From Beta vulgaris subsp. vulgaris (taxonomy: Eukaryota; Streptophyta; Magnoliopsida; Caryophyllales; Amaranthaceae), in NCBI RefSeq assembly GCF_026745355.1, contig NC_079209.1, forward strand, positions 50,231,596 to 50,295,595: a stretch of DNA of 64,000 nucleotides, given 5' to 3'. The translations under genes and the position numbers were made by a program. Below are positions 35,261 to 47,521 of this stretch, in pieces (the first letter of the stretch is position 1; every line of letters starts with the position of its first letter). A model generated the notes under the pieces. The model made no database searches and was not told the origin of the DNA. It saw nothing but the letters and a program-made list of their open reading frames with translations.

Positions 35261-35523
35261 ATATTGTCCTCTTTGGCCCCTAGTCCACAAAGATTTATTT
35301 TGGAGCAGAATCGAAGTCCTACCCAAAATTAAAGGCCTCTACTAGGTTGAGGTGTCCACCACTTAATAAAGAAGGTTTCGTTCTCCTCAACTTCCTATTT
35401 GAGGAGAACGAAACCTTCTTTATTAAGAGGTGGACACCTCAACCTAGTAGATGCCTTTTGGGTAGGACTCTGATTCTCCTCCAAAATAAATACTTGCGAC
35501 CTAGGGCCCAGAGAGGACAATAT
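35261..35523. repeat. Long palindrome, about 263 bp
   Basis: ATATTGTCCTCTTTGG at the left pairs with the right end CCAGAGAGGACAATAT. The central 150 bases are almost perfectly self-complementary around a loop of eight bases (35391-35398). It could be a foldback MITE or an inverted duplication at the LINE 5' edge, and a transcript would form a long hairpin. The 77-codon open frame at 35347 lies across it and is not a gene. Confidence 0.85.
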
Positions 35524-35549
35524 CTATTAATGGGCTCCTACACACCTAG

Positions 35550-36582
35550 GGGTGTTACACTTGAAATGGGTAACAATTGAATACTTCTTCGTTTTGCAAA
35601 TCCACAGGTTCTCTCCCTAGTTTGGAGTGAAAGGCCTTGACATATCCAAAGACGATTTATTGGTGTTTACCCCTGGAGGCCTTCATTTGATCCCTACTTA
35701 GAAGAGATTACGTGGGTGGACCTTTGGGTAAGAATCCCCCATTTCCAAACTGAATTGATAAATTTTGATTCTATTGCCAATCTTTTGGCTGCTAATGATG
35801 TTGGAGCCTTGATGAAGGTGGATCAAAGGTCTTTGTTGAGAAATAAAATCCGATATTCTAGGGCTTGTATCAGGGTTGATATTCAAGGGCCTCTCTTGGA
35901 ATTTCCTGAGTTGAGTAGAGTGGGTGACCTAGTCCTAGGATATATAATATGGTATGAAAATTTCTCCTCAGGGTGTTCGTTTTGTGGTGATTTTGTGCAT
36001 TTAATAGATGCTTGTCCTTTATTAAACTCTCCTAAGAAAGTTGTTACTATGCAATTGATTGAAAATACAAAACAAAAATCACTTTTTCAAGCCTTAGCTA
36101 AGGCTGTTGGACAAGAACTACATGCTTCCACTGCTAAGAAGGCAAAAGTGGTGCATGTTCAATCTAAACATCTTGGTAAGAAGGCTAGCAAGCCTGCTGC
36201 TGTTCCCTTTAAAAAATATTTGGAAGTTTGGGTAAGGGTCTTCTGCCTAATTAACCCTGTTACTAAAGGTGTTGTGATTGTTGAACCTGCTGTTGATGTT
36301 CATGTTGTACCAAAGTAGAATATTTCTATCTATAATGATGCTGCTATCCATGAAAAAGGTAAAGGAAAACTTGTTGCTGCTTCCCCTTTGATAACCGATG
36401 ACTCCTCTGATGATGATGAGGACTATAATGCTGGCACTTTAGCTCTCCCTCCTAGCTTGAAAGACTTGGGAGAGAATGCTCCTAGTGATGGTGAGAAGGA
36501 TGCCCCTCTTGCTGCTATGCCTTTGAAAGTCTATGCTCCTGCTGATCTGGTGGATCATAACCACTATCGGCCCGTTTGGTAA
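35550..36582 (+). pseudogene. LINE ORF1 (DUF4283-like, CCHC), broken
   Basis: DLWVRIPHFQTELINFDSIA (from 35719) and the knuckle C-SF-C-GDFV-H-LIDA-C (about 35967-36010) match ORF1 at 14879-15352. A Lys-rich basic segment and an acidic DDSSDDDEDY stretch (about 36391) follow, with stops at 36316-36318 and where the MITE enters at 36570. The remaining ORF1 sequence is found at 36882-37030 and 42214-42369, after the insertions, and ends in the basic LKRKRL. Confidence 0.85.
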
Positions 36583-36880
36583 GAGGTTATAAATGGTGGG
36601 AATGGTAATACATTCTAGTGTAAATTTGTACTAGAAATCCAATGTCATTACCAATGGTAATGCTACTTAATCACAAGATATATCCATTTTCTTCCTAAGA
36701 TCTCATTACTATCCATTACCACTTGGGAAGGTGGTATTAGGTGGTAATGAAAATTTATCAAGGAAAACCCATGTTTTGTGATAAAGTTTCATTCCCATGT
36801 TATGGACATGTGAAAATCTTTACAAATTCACACTAAATTTCATTACCATTACCACTATTTATAACCATTAACCAAACGGG
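36571..36880. mobile_element. Foldback MITE in LINE ORF1
   Basis: CCCGTTTGGTAA...GGTTATAAATGGTGG at the left and its inverse CCACTATTTATAACC...TTAACCAAACGGG at the right enclose inverted CATTACCATT/AATGGTAATG arms. The termini resemble Tourist or hAT MITEs of other plants. The target duplication is not resolved. Confidence 0.8.
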
Positions 36881-37030
36881 TCGTATATGCCTTTGAAATG
36901 CTTAATTGATCAGTTATTTGGTGATTGATGAGTAAGAAGACTATGATGACCCAACTCCCTTGCTGGCTGAGGATCCAAGTGATCCTATGGAGGATGGTAA
37001 CTCCTTGATAGAAAACTCTTTTCATTCTCT

Positions 37031-38705
37031 TGTAGGCGTGTTTTTATTTTGCCGACGCGATGTTAGTGCAAATTTGATTTGACTACCCCATTATAAAGAT
37101 TTTTTGTATCGAAAACGTTTTTGAAAGAAGTCGCCAATAATTCTTTTTAGGAAGAATCATAAACCTAATTGAATATTTGGAATTCTTAGGGACAAAATAG
37201 GGACCTATCCAATGTAGATTTCCCCGTCATGACTCCATAAATAGTCAAAATGAACCAAAGATTAAGTTCGAGGGTGAGGGTACATTACAGTCAGGAACCA
37301 TATTGCCCATTGCCGGCCTATACTAAATATCGATTCATTACATAGTTTATACTAAAGAATAATCATAATTTTTTTTATACACCCTAAAAATAGTTAGTCT
37401 AGATTGGTTCAGGAAACACATACACTATTTTTTAGTGACAAGTTATTATGCAATCAATTTACATGGAGCCTAGCAGGTTTTTCAAATTAATCTGATTAAT
37501 GTTAGAACAATTCTTTAGGTCTTTTTAGCAATAATAACATGTAGGCCAGGTGATAAAAGCAATTAAGCGGGAACAATCATATAATATGAATAGAATGATC
37601 AGGCAAATATACAAAGGCAAGAATATATAACAATATGTATATAAAATAAAGTATAGAAAAGGTATAAGAATATAGAGTAGAATGATTATTGCTTAAAGAT
37701 CTACATCATGAACTAAATTGTTAGTAACTTCAATATAAAAATAGAGAATTTATTCAAGGATCCTCAAGATTATACCAGGGCTTGGGTCTGTGATATTGAC
37801 AACCTTCGGGACGAGCAATCGTGAACCCTGAAAATCTGAATTTCTAAAAGTATGTATATTGTATGTGTTTGTATTTAAAAGTATTGAGTTTTGTAGGAAA
37901 GTTTTATAATGCGTAGAGAGGTTCGTAAGATATTCGTCGAGTTCGAAGCGTCTTAATGTGAGAAATTTGTTCTTAATATGTACGAAAATTAGGCCTATTT
38001 ATAGGAAAAATAGAATTGTGCCTCACGCGCCAACTGCGCCTGGTGCAGCTGACGTGTCAAGCGCATGACACGGCATGCCCAATAAAAAGCGTACACGTTG
38101 TAGAAGTTTTAAAAAAGATAATAAAGAAATTTAGCGTCTCAAGCACAGAACTGCACTTAACGCAGGACTCTACATGAAACAAAAGTCTACGTGGCAAATC
38201 TACTGCGCTTGGCACATGATGTCCGCTAGGCGCGACTTACGTGGAAGCCCACGTGTTCGAACACGTGTGCTCGGCACAGATCTTGTTTGTGACGTGTTAG
38301 TTTTTTTTTTTGTTGATAAAAACGCGTTCTAAAAGATTTTCTATTTTCTTTTGGCTACGAATATCTGATTTTACGGGATAAAATCTGATTTTAACTTATC
38401 AAAAACATCTTTTGAAAATATTTATTTATTAAAAGAAATCAATTAATTTCTCAATGGATTAAATACAAATAATTATCATGAATAATTAATTGGGCTCAAA
38501 TACAATTAACTATCAAGAATAATTGGGCTCAAATACAATTAATTATCATGAATAATCAATTGGGTTTTAAAATGGGGCTTTAACACTTTTTGAAATGGTT
38601 TTCAATGACTTTTTAGACTGCTTTGTCCTTGGGTTGAACCAATTAAGACCATAGTATGTTTCATCATCGGATCCTTAAATGGGGAGACACGATTATGTGT
38701 CTCCA
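37031..38705 (+). repeat. Left LTR of the 37-42 kb element
   Basis: It runs from TGTAGGCGTG to GATTATGTGTCTCCA. It contains GC-richer blocks around GGCGCGACTTACGTGGAAG (38229) and three spaced copies of AATTGGGCTCAAATACAATTA-type sequence (38435-38570). The last ~800 bases recur before 42208. Confidence 0.75.
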
Positions 38706-39462
38706 GAAGCCTCCACTTTGACTAAGGTTCAGGAAACTGAAAGTCAAAGTATACAGTGTCGGGATCGATGGAGAACGATTATAAACACTCTACAGTTTAG
38801 AACTGAGCTATATACGCCGGTCTCTGCAAAACAAAGTTAGTGTGCAGGACAATAACTACAAGCATTCTGATTACCTGTAGAATGAGATGTTAGCATGTAG
38901 GTGCAAACAACTCAGATAAGCACATAATGCTGCAAAGATGCAAACTTAGACTCTCTAAGGGTGCATGAGACTCTATGCAAGGATTAAGTTTATACAAAGC
39001 TAAGGAATGACACGTCATGCAAGTTTAGGGTTATACAAGACTATAATGGATGACATGCAAGGTGAGGGTTTTGCGAGGCAGCAATGCAAGGTCAGGATTT
39101 TGCAAGGCTAGAAGATGTGTAGAATGATCAGGATTAAATAGAATGATTTTCGAAAATCATTTTTAGTAAATAATCGGGGTCCGTAAACGAGGTTCGTGGA
39201 TTGCAACTCTTCAGGAGTTTGATTTGGAAGAACCACTATACTTAGGAATCCCCCACTTTGGGTGAGCTTGCCTTGAATTAAGCATTAACGAGCCTTGATT
39301 GAAATGTAGTTAACCTATCTTGAGCGTTGAAGGTTTTCATTGGGGATTCTTCTTTGGGAAGTTAATGCAGGCAAAGTCAAACATCGCCAGAGACCATAGA
39401 ATTATCAAAGAGTCCTTTAGGGATAAATAGAGCTTGGATTAAAATGGAAGTTTAACTTTATG

Positions 39463-39620
<158 letters not shown>

Positions 39621-40253
39621 TCCCTTAAATTTTGGTTAGGCCGCCCTTTCGAGTTTTCAACCTAGCGGGTTGGACATGCCTTGAATAAGGAGTTAGGGTT
39701 GATGAAAGGTTCAAAGGCTTTAGGTTTAATGAAGGTTGATCAATTGGTTAGGAGAAGGTAAGGATTGTGGATTTGAATTACAGGGATTAAGGTTTGATGG
39801 ATTGAAGGGATTGAATGAGGGGTAGAACTTGTGTGCAAACCCCCTAGCTTGACTTTTCATTTCTTGCCTTTGGCTCTTTCTTTTTTGCATTTTTTTCTTT
39901 TCTGTACTGTGCGTTTTCTCTTGTTTTTATCTTCTTATTTTTTCGCACTTTGAAATTTTTTATTTTATTTTTAATTTCATTTTTTCCTTGTATTGATGTT
40001 TTTTTTTAAAAAAATATAGCAAGGCTTGCACACAAGTTTGGTTGAGGGTATTGGAAGGCTTGAAGGATATTTATGGAGTTTGAATTGAAAGACAATTTGG
40101 CTAACAGAGATGATGGTTTAAGGGATTTTTTCTTTTCCTTAGTTGTATGTAGATGGGCTATGAAGGTTAATGGAAGGGAGAGGGGAATAACTCCTGATCC
40201 AAAGTATGTCTTGTTATATATATATATGTATTCTCATGTTTTTTATTTATTTC

Positions 40254-40676
40254 AGATCCCCTTTTATTATTATTAGTCAACTTCATGAAGGCACTGTTCG
40301 TTTTGCAGCCTCGCGACGTGTGCGAGCTTACTGGACGCCTGAAATAGCAGAGGCCAAAGCCATTGAGATGGGGGTGCGCTTGGGAAAACGTTTTGGCTTG
40401 AATCAAGTGGTGGTTGAATCTGATTGTCAGACTATCATAAATCGTCTTCGGAAGACATCAGTTTTTCTCTCGGATTTGGACAATGTATTATCGAATATTA
40501 TATCCTCTAGCATTTGTTTTCAATCCCTAATTTGGTCCCATGTAAAACGAGAGGGCAACTTTGTCGCTCATCATCTAGCTAAGCTAGTTCCTTTTGGTGT
40601 TGAACAAATTTGGGAGAACCACTATCCACGTGACGTGGCTCCTTATATTCTTATGGACACTTTTTTCCTTGATTAA
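40254..40676 (+). pseudogene. RNase H-like domain fragment
   Basis: A sustained frame (about 40263-40676) reads TPEIAEAKAIEMGVRLGKR, then VVVESDCQTIINRL, WSHVKREGNFVAHHLAKL, and a short tail to a stop. This is the C-terminal two-thirds of the RVT_3-type RNase H found in plant LINEs and in host RNase H-like proteins. The leading DGS-type catalytic Asp part is missing. A TTTATTTCAG at about 40247 looks like a splice acceptor. CCCCTC and ten A's (40697-40708) follow the stop, as at a LINE 3' end. It may be a truncated LINE or a captured exon. Confidence 0.6.
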
Positions 40677-41446
40677 TCTAGCTTATGCTTTTCCCCTCAA
40701 AAAAAAAAGTTTCATCATTGAATTAGAAACATAAATAAAATGATGGAAAAAGACCAATGAAAAGAAAAAGAAAAAGAAAAATAAAAGGAAATGAAAATGG
40801 AAAGGCTATAATAGATGATGTCCTAAAGTGACATAGACTCGATGGGAAAGGACAAAAGTGGCTCAGGATAAGGACTCTCTGACTCATCCTTAAAAACGAG
40901 AAATAAAAGAATAGGCCTATTGAATTGTTGATGCACTCATTACGGGTTGTTGGTGATGTTGATTATTGTTCTAGCAAGTAACAATAGTCTGTTGTCATCA
41001 ATCATGTTTCGCAGTGCATTGATGGTATTTGACACTAGGTGTCAGATGTTCATTGTTCTGTTGGAATTCGCAGCTGAAATGTAGGTTGCACCCTTTAAAT
41101 TCTCTTTTAGGTGCAGGGTTTGGAGTAGAACCTGTGGAATTGATCGCCGCTCCAATGTGAAGGTGGTAGACCCTGGAAGTGATCTATGAAGGTGGTGAAC
41201 TGTAATCTTCGTGACTCTAAAATCTAAATGAAGTTTGTGTGGTGATAATGCGATTGATGAGCTTTAGAGTAGGCTCACATTTTGTTCCTCCTTTAGCATT
41301 CCTAAGTTGTAGTCTCTTGACCGAGAATCGAGTGGACATCACTTATAAGTTTTAAGAAACAACATTTTTGAAATGAGAATGGGAAACAAGAGAATGGAAA
41401 GGGAAAGGAAGATGGGGAAGGATTTTGAAATGGAAATGGGAATGAT

Positions 41447-42208
41447 AAGTTTTATAATGCGTAGAGAGGTTCGTAAGTTATTCGTCGAGTTCGAAGCGTG
41501 TTAGTTTGAGAAATCCATTCTTAATATGTACGAAAATCAGGCCTATTTATCGGAAAAACAAAACTGCGCCTCACGCACCAGTGACCAGCTGCGACTGGCA
41601 CAGCTGACATGTCAAGCGCATGACACGACAAGCCTGGTAAAAAGCATACAAGTGGTACACGTTTTGAAAAAGATAAGAAAGAAATTCCGCATCTCAAGCA
41701 GAGAACTACGCTTGACGCAGGACATGAAACAGAAGTCTACGTGGTAGTTCTGATGGCTTGGCACAGGTTGTGCACTAGGCGCGGCTTACGTGGAAGCCCA
41801 TGTTTCAGGACACGTGCGCTCGGTGCAGGTAGTTGCGCTCAGTGGAAAGCTTGTTTTTGACACGTTTTGATATTATTTTGATAAAAACGCTTTCTAAAAG
41901 ATTTTCTTTTATCTTTTGACTACGGATATCTGATTTCACGGGATATAATCTGATTTTAACTTATAAAAAATATCTTTTGAAAATATTTATTTATTAAAAT
42001 AAATCAATTAGTTGGACTTTTCAAAGAATTGGACTCAAATACAACTAATTATCATGAATAATTAATTGGGCTTTAAATAGGCTTTAACACTTTTCAAAAT
42101 GATTTTGAATGACTTTTTAGAATGCTATGTCCTTGGGCTGGACCAATTATTACCACGATATGTTTCATTAGGGATCCTTTAATGGGGAGACACGATTATG
42201 TGTCTACA
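41447..42208 (+). repeat. Right, 5'-shortened LTR copy
   Basis: From AAGTTTTATAATGCGTAG to GTGTCTACA it follows 37899-38705 with many substitutions and small indels. The first ~870 bases of the left LTR have no counterpart here; instead the preceding 100 bases are GGAAA-rich. Confidence 0.75.
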
Positions 42209-42433
42209 TCTCTCCATTCAGACAACTCGATTATCAATAACATTGAGAAGATGGGCATGGATCCTAACCTCCCAGTTGAGGTATCTTCCCAATTTGGATA
42301 AGCTAAAAGGAGAGTATATAGCATGGAGGAGGAGGATACATCCTCGACCCTGAAGAGGAAGAGGTTATAGGTTGTCCTCACCCCACCAGAATCCTAATGC
42401 CTTGGTATGGCTATTTTTTGTTTAAAATAAAAT

Positions 42434-45400
42434 AAGGATTGCGTTTTGGAATATAAGAGGTTTGGAAGAAAAAATGCACTTTGTGAAGTAAGGGATTTTT
42501 GTTTGAGTAACTATATTAAAGTTTGTATGCTTTGTGAAGTAAAGTTACAATCTCCTCCCTCTCTAGATTGTATTAGGAAGTGTGGTTTTCAATATTTTGA
42601 CTGTATTCCTACCGTTGGATATTCTGGTGGTATGTGGTTAATATGGACAGATTGTAATATGAATCCTTTTAGTCTATCTATTGTATTAAAATTAGTTCAT
42701 TTTATGGCACGTTCTACCAAGTTGCTTAATCAAAATGTTTCTTTCGTAGTTATATTTGCATATGCGCTTGCAAATAGTTTTGGGAAGAGTTAGTTCATTA
42801 TCTTAGCTCTCTTACTTCCCCCTTTGTTGTTCTTAATGATTTGATGAGCTTAGTAGTGAAAATGATAAATTGGATGGTGTTCCCTTTTATATAAATATAC
42901 TCAAATTCATGAATTTTGTTTTAAACAATGCTGAAGTTGCTGAAATTCCTTTTCAAGGTCTTAGTTATATATACTTGGAGAAAAAAGTGGAAGGTTTGGA
43001 TAATGTCTTTGAAAGGCTGGATAAAGGTGTTGCTAGCATGGCCTGGTTAGCCTCCTTCCCTCAAGCCCACGTTTAGCATCATAATTTTTCTTCATCTGAT
43101 GATTGTTTTATTTCTCTAAACGTGTTGCCTCCCAATAAAACTAAATCTTCCCCGTTTAGATTTGAGAAAATGTGGTACCTTAGAAAGGATTTTAAAAACT
43201 TAATTGCTAAAACTTGGGGTATTAGATTTTATGATTCTAATATGTTTTCTCTTGTTAATAGGTGCAAGTTACTCAAACAAAAATTGAAAATCAAAAATCT
43301 GGAATCAGACTCAATTTGAAAATATATTTCGGCAATTGAGAGTGGTGGATAGTCAGCTTCAAATTATTCAAACTAAAATTATTTCTAGTCCCCATCCATC
43401 TGCACACTTTTTATGAAAAAGAAAAACTATTGCTTAAGAAAAGGCCTAAATTAATTAATTTTCAGGAAGAGTATTGGAAACAAAAGAGTAAAACGGGTTA
43501 TTTAACGAAAGGAGATGCTAATACTAAGTATTATCATGCTCATGCCTCAATTATGCATAATAGAAATTAAATCAAGGAATTTCTTTATGATAATAATGTT
43601 TCAAAAACTGTGTCTGATGAAATTTGAAAACAAATTACTAATGAGTTTAGACAAAGATTTATCTCAAATCCTGATTGCATGCTCTTTTTGCGAGAACTCG
43701 GATTTTAATATTTTATATTTATTCATCTTAGATGAAGATAATGTTTGTCTTACCCAGGATGTTTCTGGAGAGGAAATTAAGGTAGCCGTTTTTTAGTTAT
43801 CCCCAGACAATCGCCTGGTCCCGATGGTTTTTCCCCCATTCTTTTTCCAAAAATCTTGGGGACTAGTGGGTAACTTAGTTATTCGTGCGGTCCGGACATT
43901 TTTCCATTATGGCAATATACTTAAAGAAATTAATCATACTTTCTTAGCCTTAATCCCTAAAATAGATAATTATATTAGTTTTAATCATTTTAGACCAATT
44001 AGCTTATGCTCCACTATTTACAAGATCATTTCAAAGTTATTACCACCACACTAAAAATGTTGCTAGGCAAAATTATTCATCCTTTACAAGGTGTGTTTAT
44101 TCCGGATCGACTAATTTAGGATAATATTATGTTAACACATGAGGTGTTTCACTCTTTTAGGAAAAAATCAGGTAAGGAGGGTTGGCTAGCTATTAAGCTA
44201 GATATGAAAAAGGCTTATGATAGGTTAGAATGAAACTGCATTTATACGACTCTTAGAAAAATAATGTTTTAAAAAATGGTGTGACTGGATTTATGCTCGC
44301 ATTTCTTCGGTTTCCTTTTCAGTTTTAGTCAATGGTATTATAGGAGAAAGTTTTTTCTTCGCGAGGAATTAGACAAGGGGATCTATTGTTTCCATATTTA
44401 TTACTTTATGTGTTGAGATGTTGGCTAGGGAATTAGCGTCAACTAGTCTGGAAAAGGAAAAACTTATAGGTGAGTCAGTTGGTACGGTAAATCTGGTGTT
44501 AAGATTCCCTTTCTCACATTTGCTGATGATACTATGATATTTTTTTTATTCTAAAGCCTCGGATGTGAGTTGTCAACATATTAAGAATATTTTAGACAAA
44601 TACTGCTTAATGTTAGAGCAGCTGGTTAGTTTTCATAAGTCTGCCTTCAGGAAATGTTCATGTTCAGTTAAAAGCTAATTTTAGTAGAATCCTTGGTATG
44701 ACTGAATCTTCTTCTTTCGGAGATCACTTGGGATGTCCTATCATTGATTCTTGTGTGACTAAAGAGACATTTGGGAAATTCTTATCTAAGTCTGTGAACA
44801 CATCACCAAAGTGGAAAGCGAATGCTTTATCCCAGGCAGGTAGGACAGTTCTTATTCAGGCTAATTTGGCTACTAAAGCTAATTTTTGGATACAAAACTT
44901 CAAGCTTCCCAAGGTTATTCTGAATAGTTTAGATAAAAAACATACAAAAATTTATTTTGGAATAAAAACTTGGATAGTAAAGGACGTAAACTTATAGGTT
45001 GGGACCGTATTTGAACTCTTAAGGCTAGAGGGGATGGGGAGTTAGTCATTTAGGTTTAGAAAAGCTGAGCCTCATAATACGGCTCTGTAAATTGAGCTTC
45101 TTTAGAAGTTAGTTAAGAATCACCCTAGATTATTGGTTAAATTAATTAAGAAAAAGTATTATAAAAAAAATAATATAATGTCTTTAAGTTTCAAACTTTG
45201 CTTCTTGGCAATGAAAAAATCTAATGAAGCTTCGGCTAATTTTTCGTAAAGGCCTTAGGAGGCATTTAGGAAATGGTCGTAGTATTAACTTTTGGTTAGA
45301 TAATTATTGGGTTTTTCTTATCCCCTCAAAGAGTTGGCTCTCCCTAGTTCTTTGTTAGTTAATAAAACAGTGGTTGACTTCATTTGGGAGCATGGTCAAT

Positions 45401-46600
45401 GGAATAAGGAAATGCTGGGTGAAGTCCTTCCTTCCAATGTTGTTTCTCAGATTTGCAAACTCTATATTCCGGGAAATGTCACCCAGGATACTCTTGTTTG
45501 GGGTCTTACTTCTGATGGAGAGTATTCGGTTAGGACTGGAGCTAGGTCAACTCAAGGTGATTTAATGATCATTATGAAGATGTTGAATTTAAATGGATTT
45601 GGAAATTGAATGCTCCTCCTAAAATTAAAAATTTCTAATGATGGTCTCCCAACTAAATATCGTCTTGAAAAGAGCCATATTTTTCTCCCCAAAGAATGTA
45701 TTTTTTGTAATTTCCATACAAAATCTGCCTCGCAATCATTTTTTGGTGCCCTTACACGTAGGTAGTTATGACTACTCTTAGAAACTCTTATAATTGACCT
45801 TCTCTTCCCGCTTGTACCTTTATGGAAGTATGCACTTTTAGTCAATTGTTGGACCTATGTGCTAAAGCTTCGTTGACTAACCATATTCTCTCCTTTGCTA
45901 CTACATGGTGGTTTATCTGGTTTGCCAGGAATAAACTTATTTTTAATAACGAAAGCTTGTCCTTTAGAAAATTGAGTATTTTAATTGTTAACTATGATAT
46001 AAATTTGTCTAAAGCCAATTCTAATGGTCTTTCTGATAGTGGTTCCTTGGTTCGTAGGCCCGCTCCTAGTGAGGGTTCTCGGTCCCGATCGGGTCAAAAT
46101 GTTATTTGGTCTCCTCCTCTGGAAGGTTATTTTAAGCTTAATTTTGATGATTCGGAGCTAGTAAATGGTAATGCTTCTATTGGGTTTGTTATTCGTAATG
46201 ACTAGGATGAATTGATGCTAGCCGGTGCTACAGGTCTGGGCTCTTCCCTATCTATCCTTCAGGCGAAAGCTTGGGCTTTGATTAAAGGTTTAAAAGGGGC
46301 TGCCCATCTAGCCATTCACAATATTGTGATTGAAGGAGTTAATCTAGCAGTTGTTAATGCAGTTAAGTCAGTTTGGAAGATTACTTGGGAAATTAACAAT
46401 ATTGTTGTTGATGTAGGGGTGCAGCTGGCTCGGTTCGCGGATTGGCGCATTTCACATTGCTATCGTGAAGCTAACAAGGCTGCTGATTTTATAGCATTTA
46501 AGGGCCATAATTATTCGTCTATATCGGTATCCTCCTTATTGTTATGGTTTTCCCTTATCATCCACAGGCATGTTTTAGGTTGGCCTCCAGATTAGAAGTC
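42434..46600 (+). pseudogene. LINE ORF2 (endonuclease, RT, RNase H), broken
   Basis: It starts as RIAFWNIRGLE (42434), the endonuclease N-terminus. CEVKLQSPPS and GYSGGMWLIWTD follow (to about 42650). RT motifs are HFRPISLCSTIYK (about 43985), LDMKKAYDRLE (about 44200) and FADDTMIF (44519-44542), here with both catalytic Asp codons intact. The C-terminal domain has WFIWFARN (about 45912), KLNFDDSEL (about 46135) and YREANKAADF (about 46460), the RNase H region. More than ten stops or frameshifts make it dead. Sequence agreement with 16234-26815 is obvious throughout. Confidence 0.88.
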
Positions 46601-46769
46601 TGGCCTAAGTTTATTTTCCTAATTAAAAAAATCATTACTTCTTAAGCCTAAGTTGATAATTTATTTATATTATTGATTTTCTAAGTTGATTGCTTCTCGC
46701 CCCCCTATGGCCATATGCCCTATCTGCTTGTTCATGGTTATATATAGTAGTACTTACTTGTTACTACTT

Positions 46770-46996
46770 TTTTTTTAGCATCCCCACTAGAGATCATGGT
46801 AAGATGAAAAGTCCTGCCAAATCGACACCTCTCACATGTAGACCTGATCTGAGTTTGCGATGAGACACTTTGAGAGTTGGGGGATAGTAAGGGGAAATCC
46901 TCCCCCAAAGTGCCCCTGGTGGAGATCGAACTCCTAAATTAGAAGTTGAAAGGTTATTTCTTTACTATTGCCTAGCTTGGTAGTTGGTACCTACTA
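46770..46996 (-). mobile_element. tRNA-derived SINE
   Basis: The target duplication GTTACTACTT lies at 46760-46769 and 46997-47006. On the minus strand, CTAGGCAATAGTAAAG (weak A box) and GGAGTTCGATCTCC (B box) precede a body containing CCACCAGGGGCAC and a terminal A-run. It is 227 bp. It belongs to a different family from the 33142 SINE. Confidence 0.8.
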
Positions 46997-47006
46997 GTTA
47001 CTACTT

Positions 47007-47405
47007 AGGTACTTGTAAAGTCATGCTATATAAATATTCATCAATCTCCAAATGAATATTTTTGTGCCTATCTAAGAGGAGCTTAAATAAGGTTCGTGGT
47101 AAAAAGAAAACTTAGTGGGACTTCCTTATTCTGAACTTTAAAAGGTTACCTTAAGGTTTATCAACGAAGTTTAATCTATTGACTCTCCTTTTGGGGACCT
47201 ATATTAGTATTGATAAATTCTTTTTTGTTGCATACAGGGTTATTGATTAATTATGAGATGATATGTATCTTATTGATATACAAGTATTATATATATATTT
47301 ATTTGTTTAGTTATGCAATGTTTTATTTTTTAGATTAGTCTCAATGAATCTTAAACTTTTACTCTCTTTTTTTTATTTGGAAAATCTTAAACTTTATGGA
47401 TTTGA
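47007..47405. other. Unassigned stretch
   Basis: I see no coding frame, repeat end or RNA gene between the SINE and the LINE that follows. Confidence 0.6.
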
Positions 47406-47521
47406 TATATGTTTAAATTTTTTTTTTTGGTAATTAAGATAACATTAAGACCAAAAACACAATACACCTATAGGAAGCAAGCAACAACAAGCCCCATCAG
47501 GCCTCTGGACATGCCCAGAAA

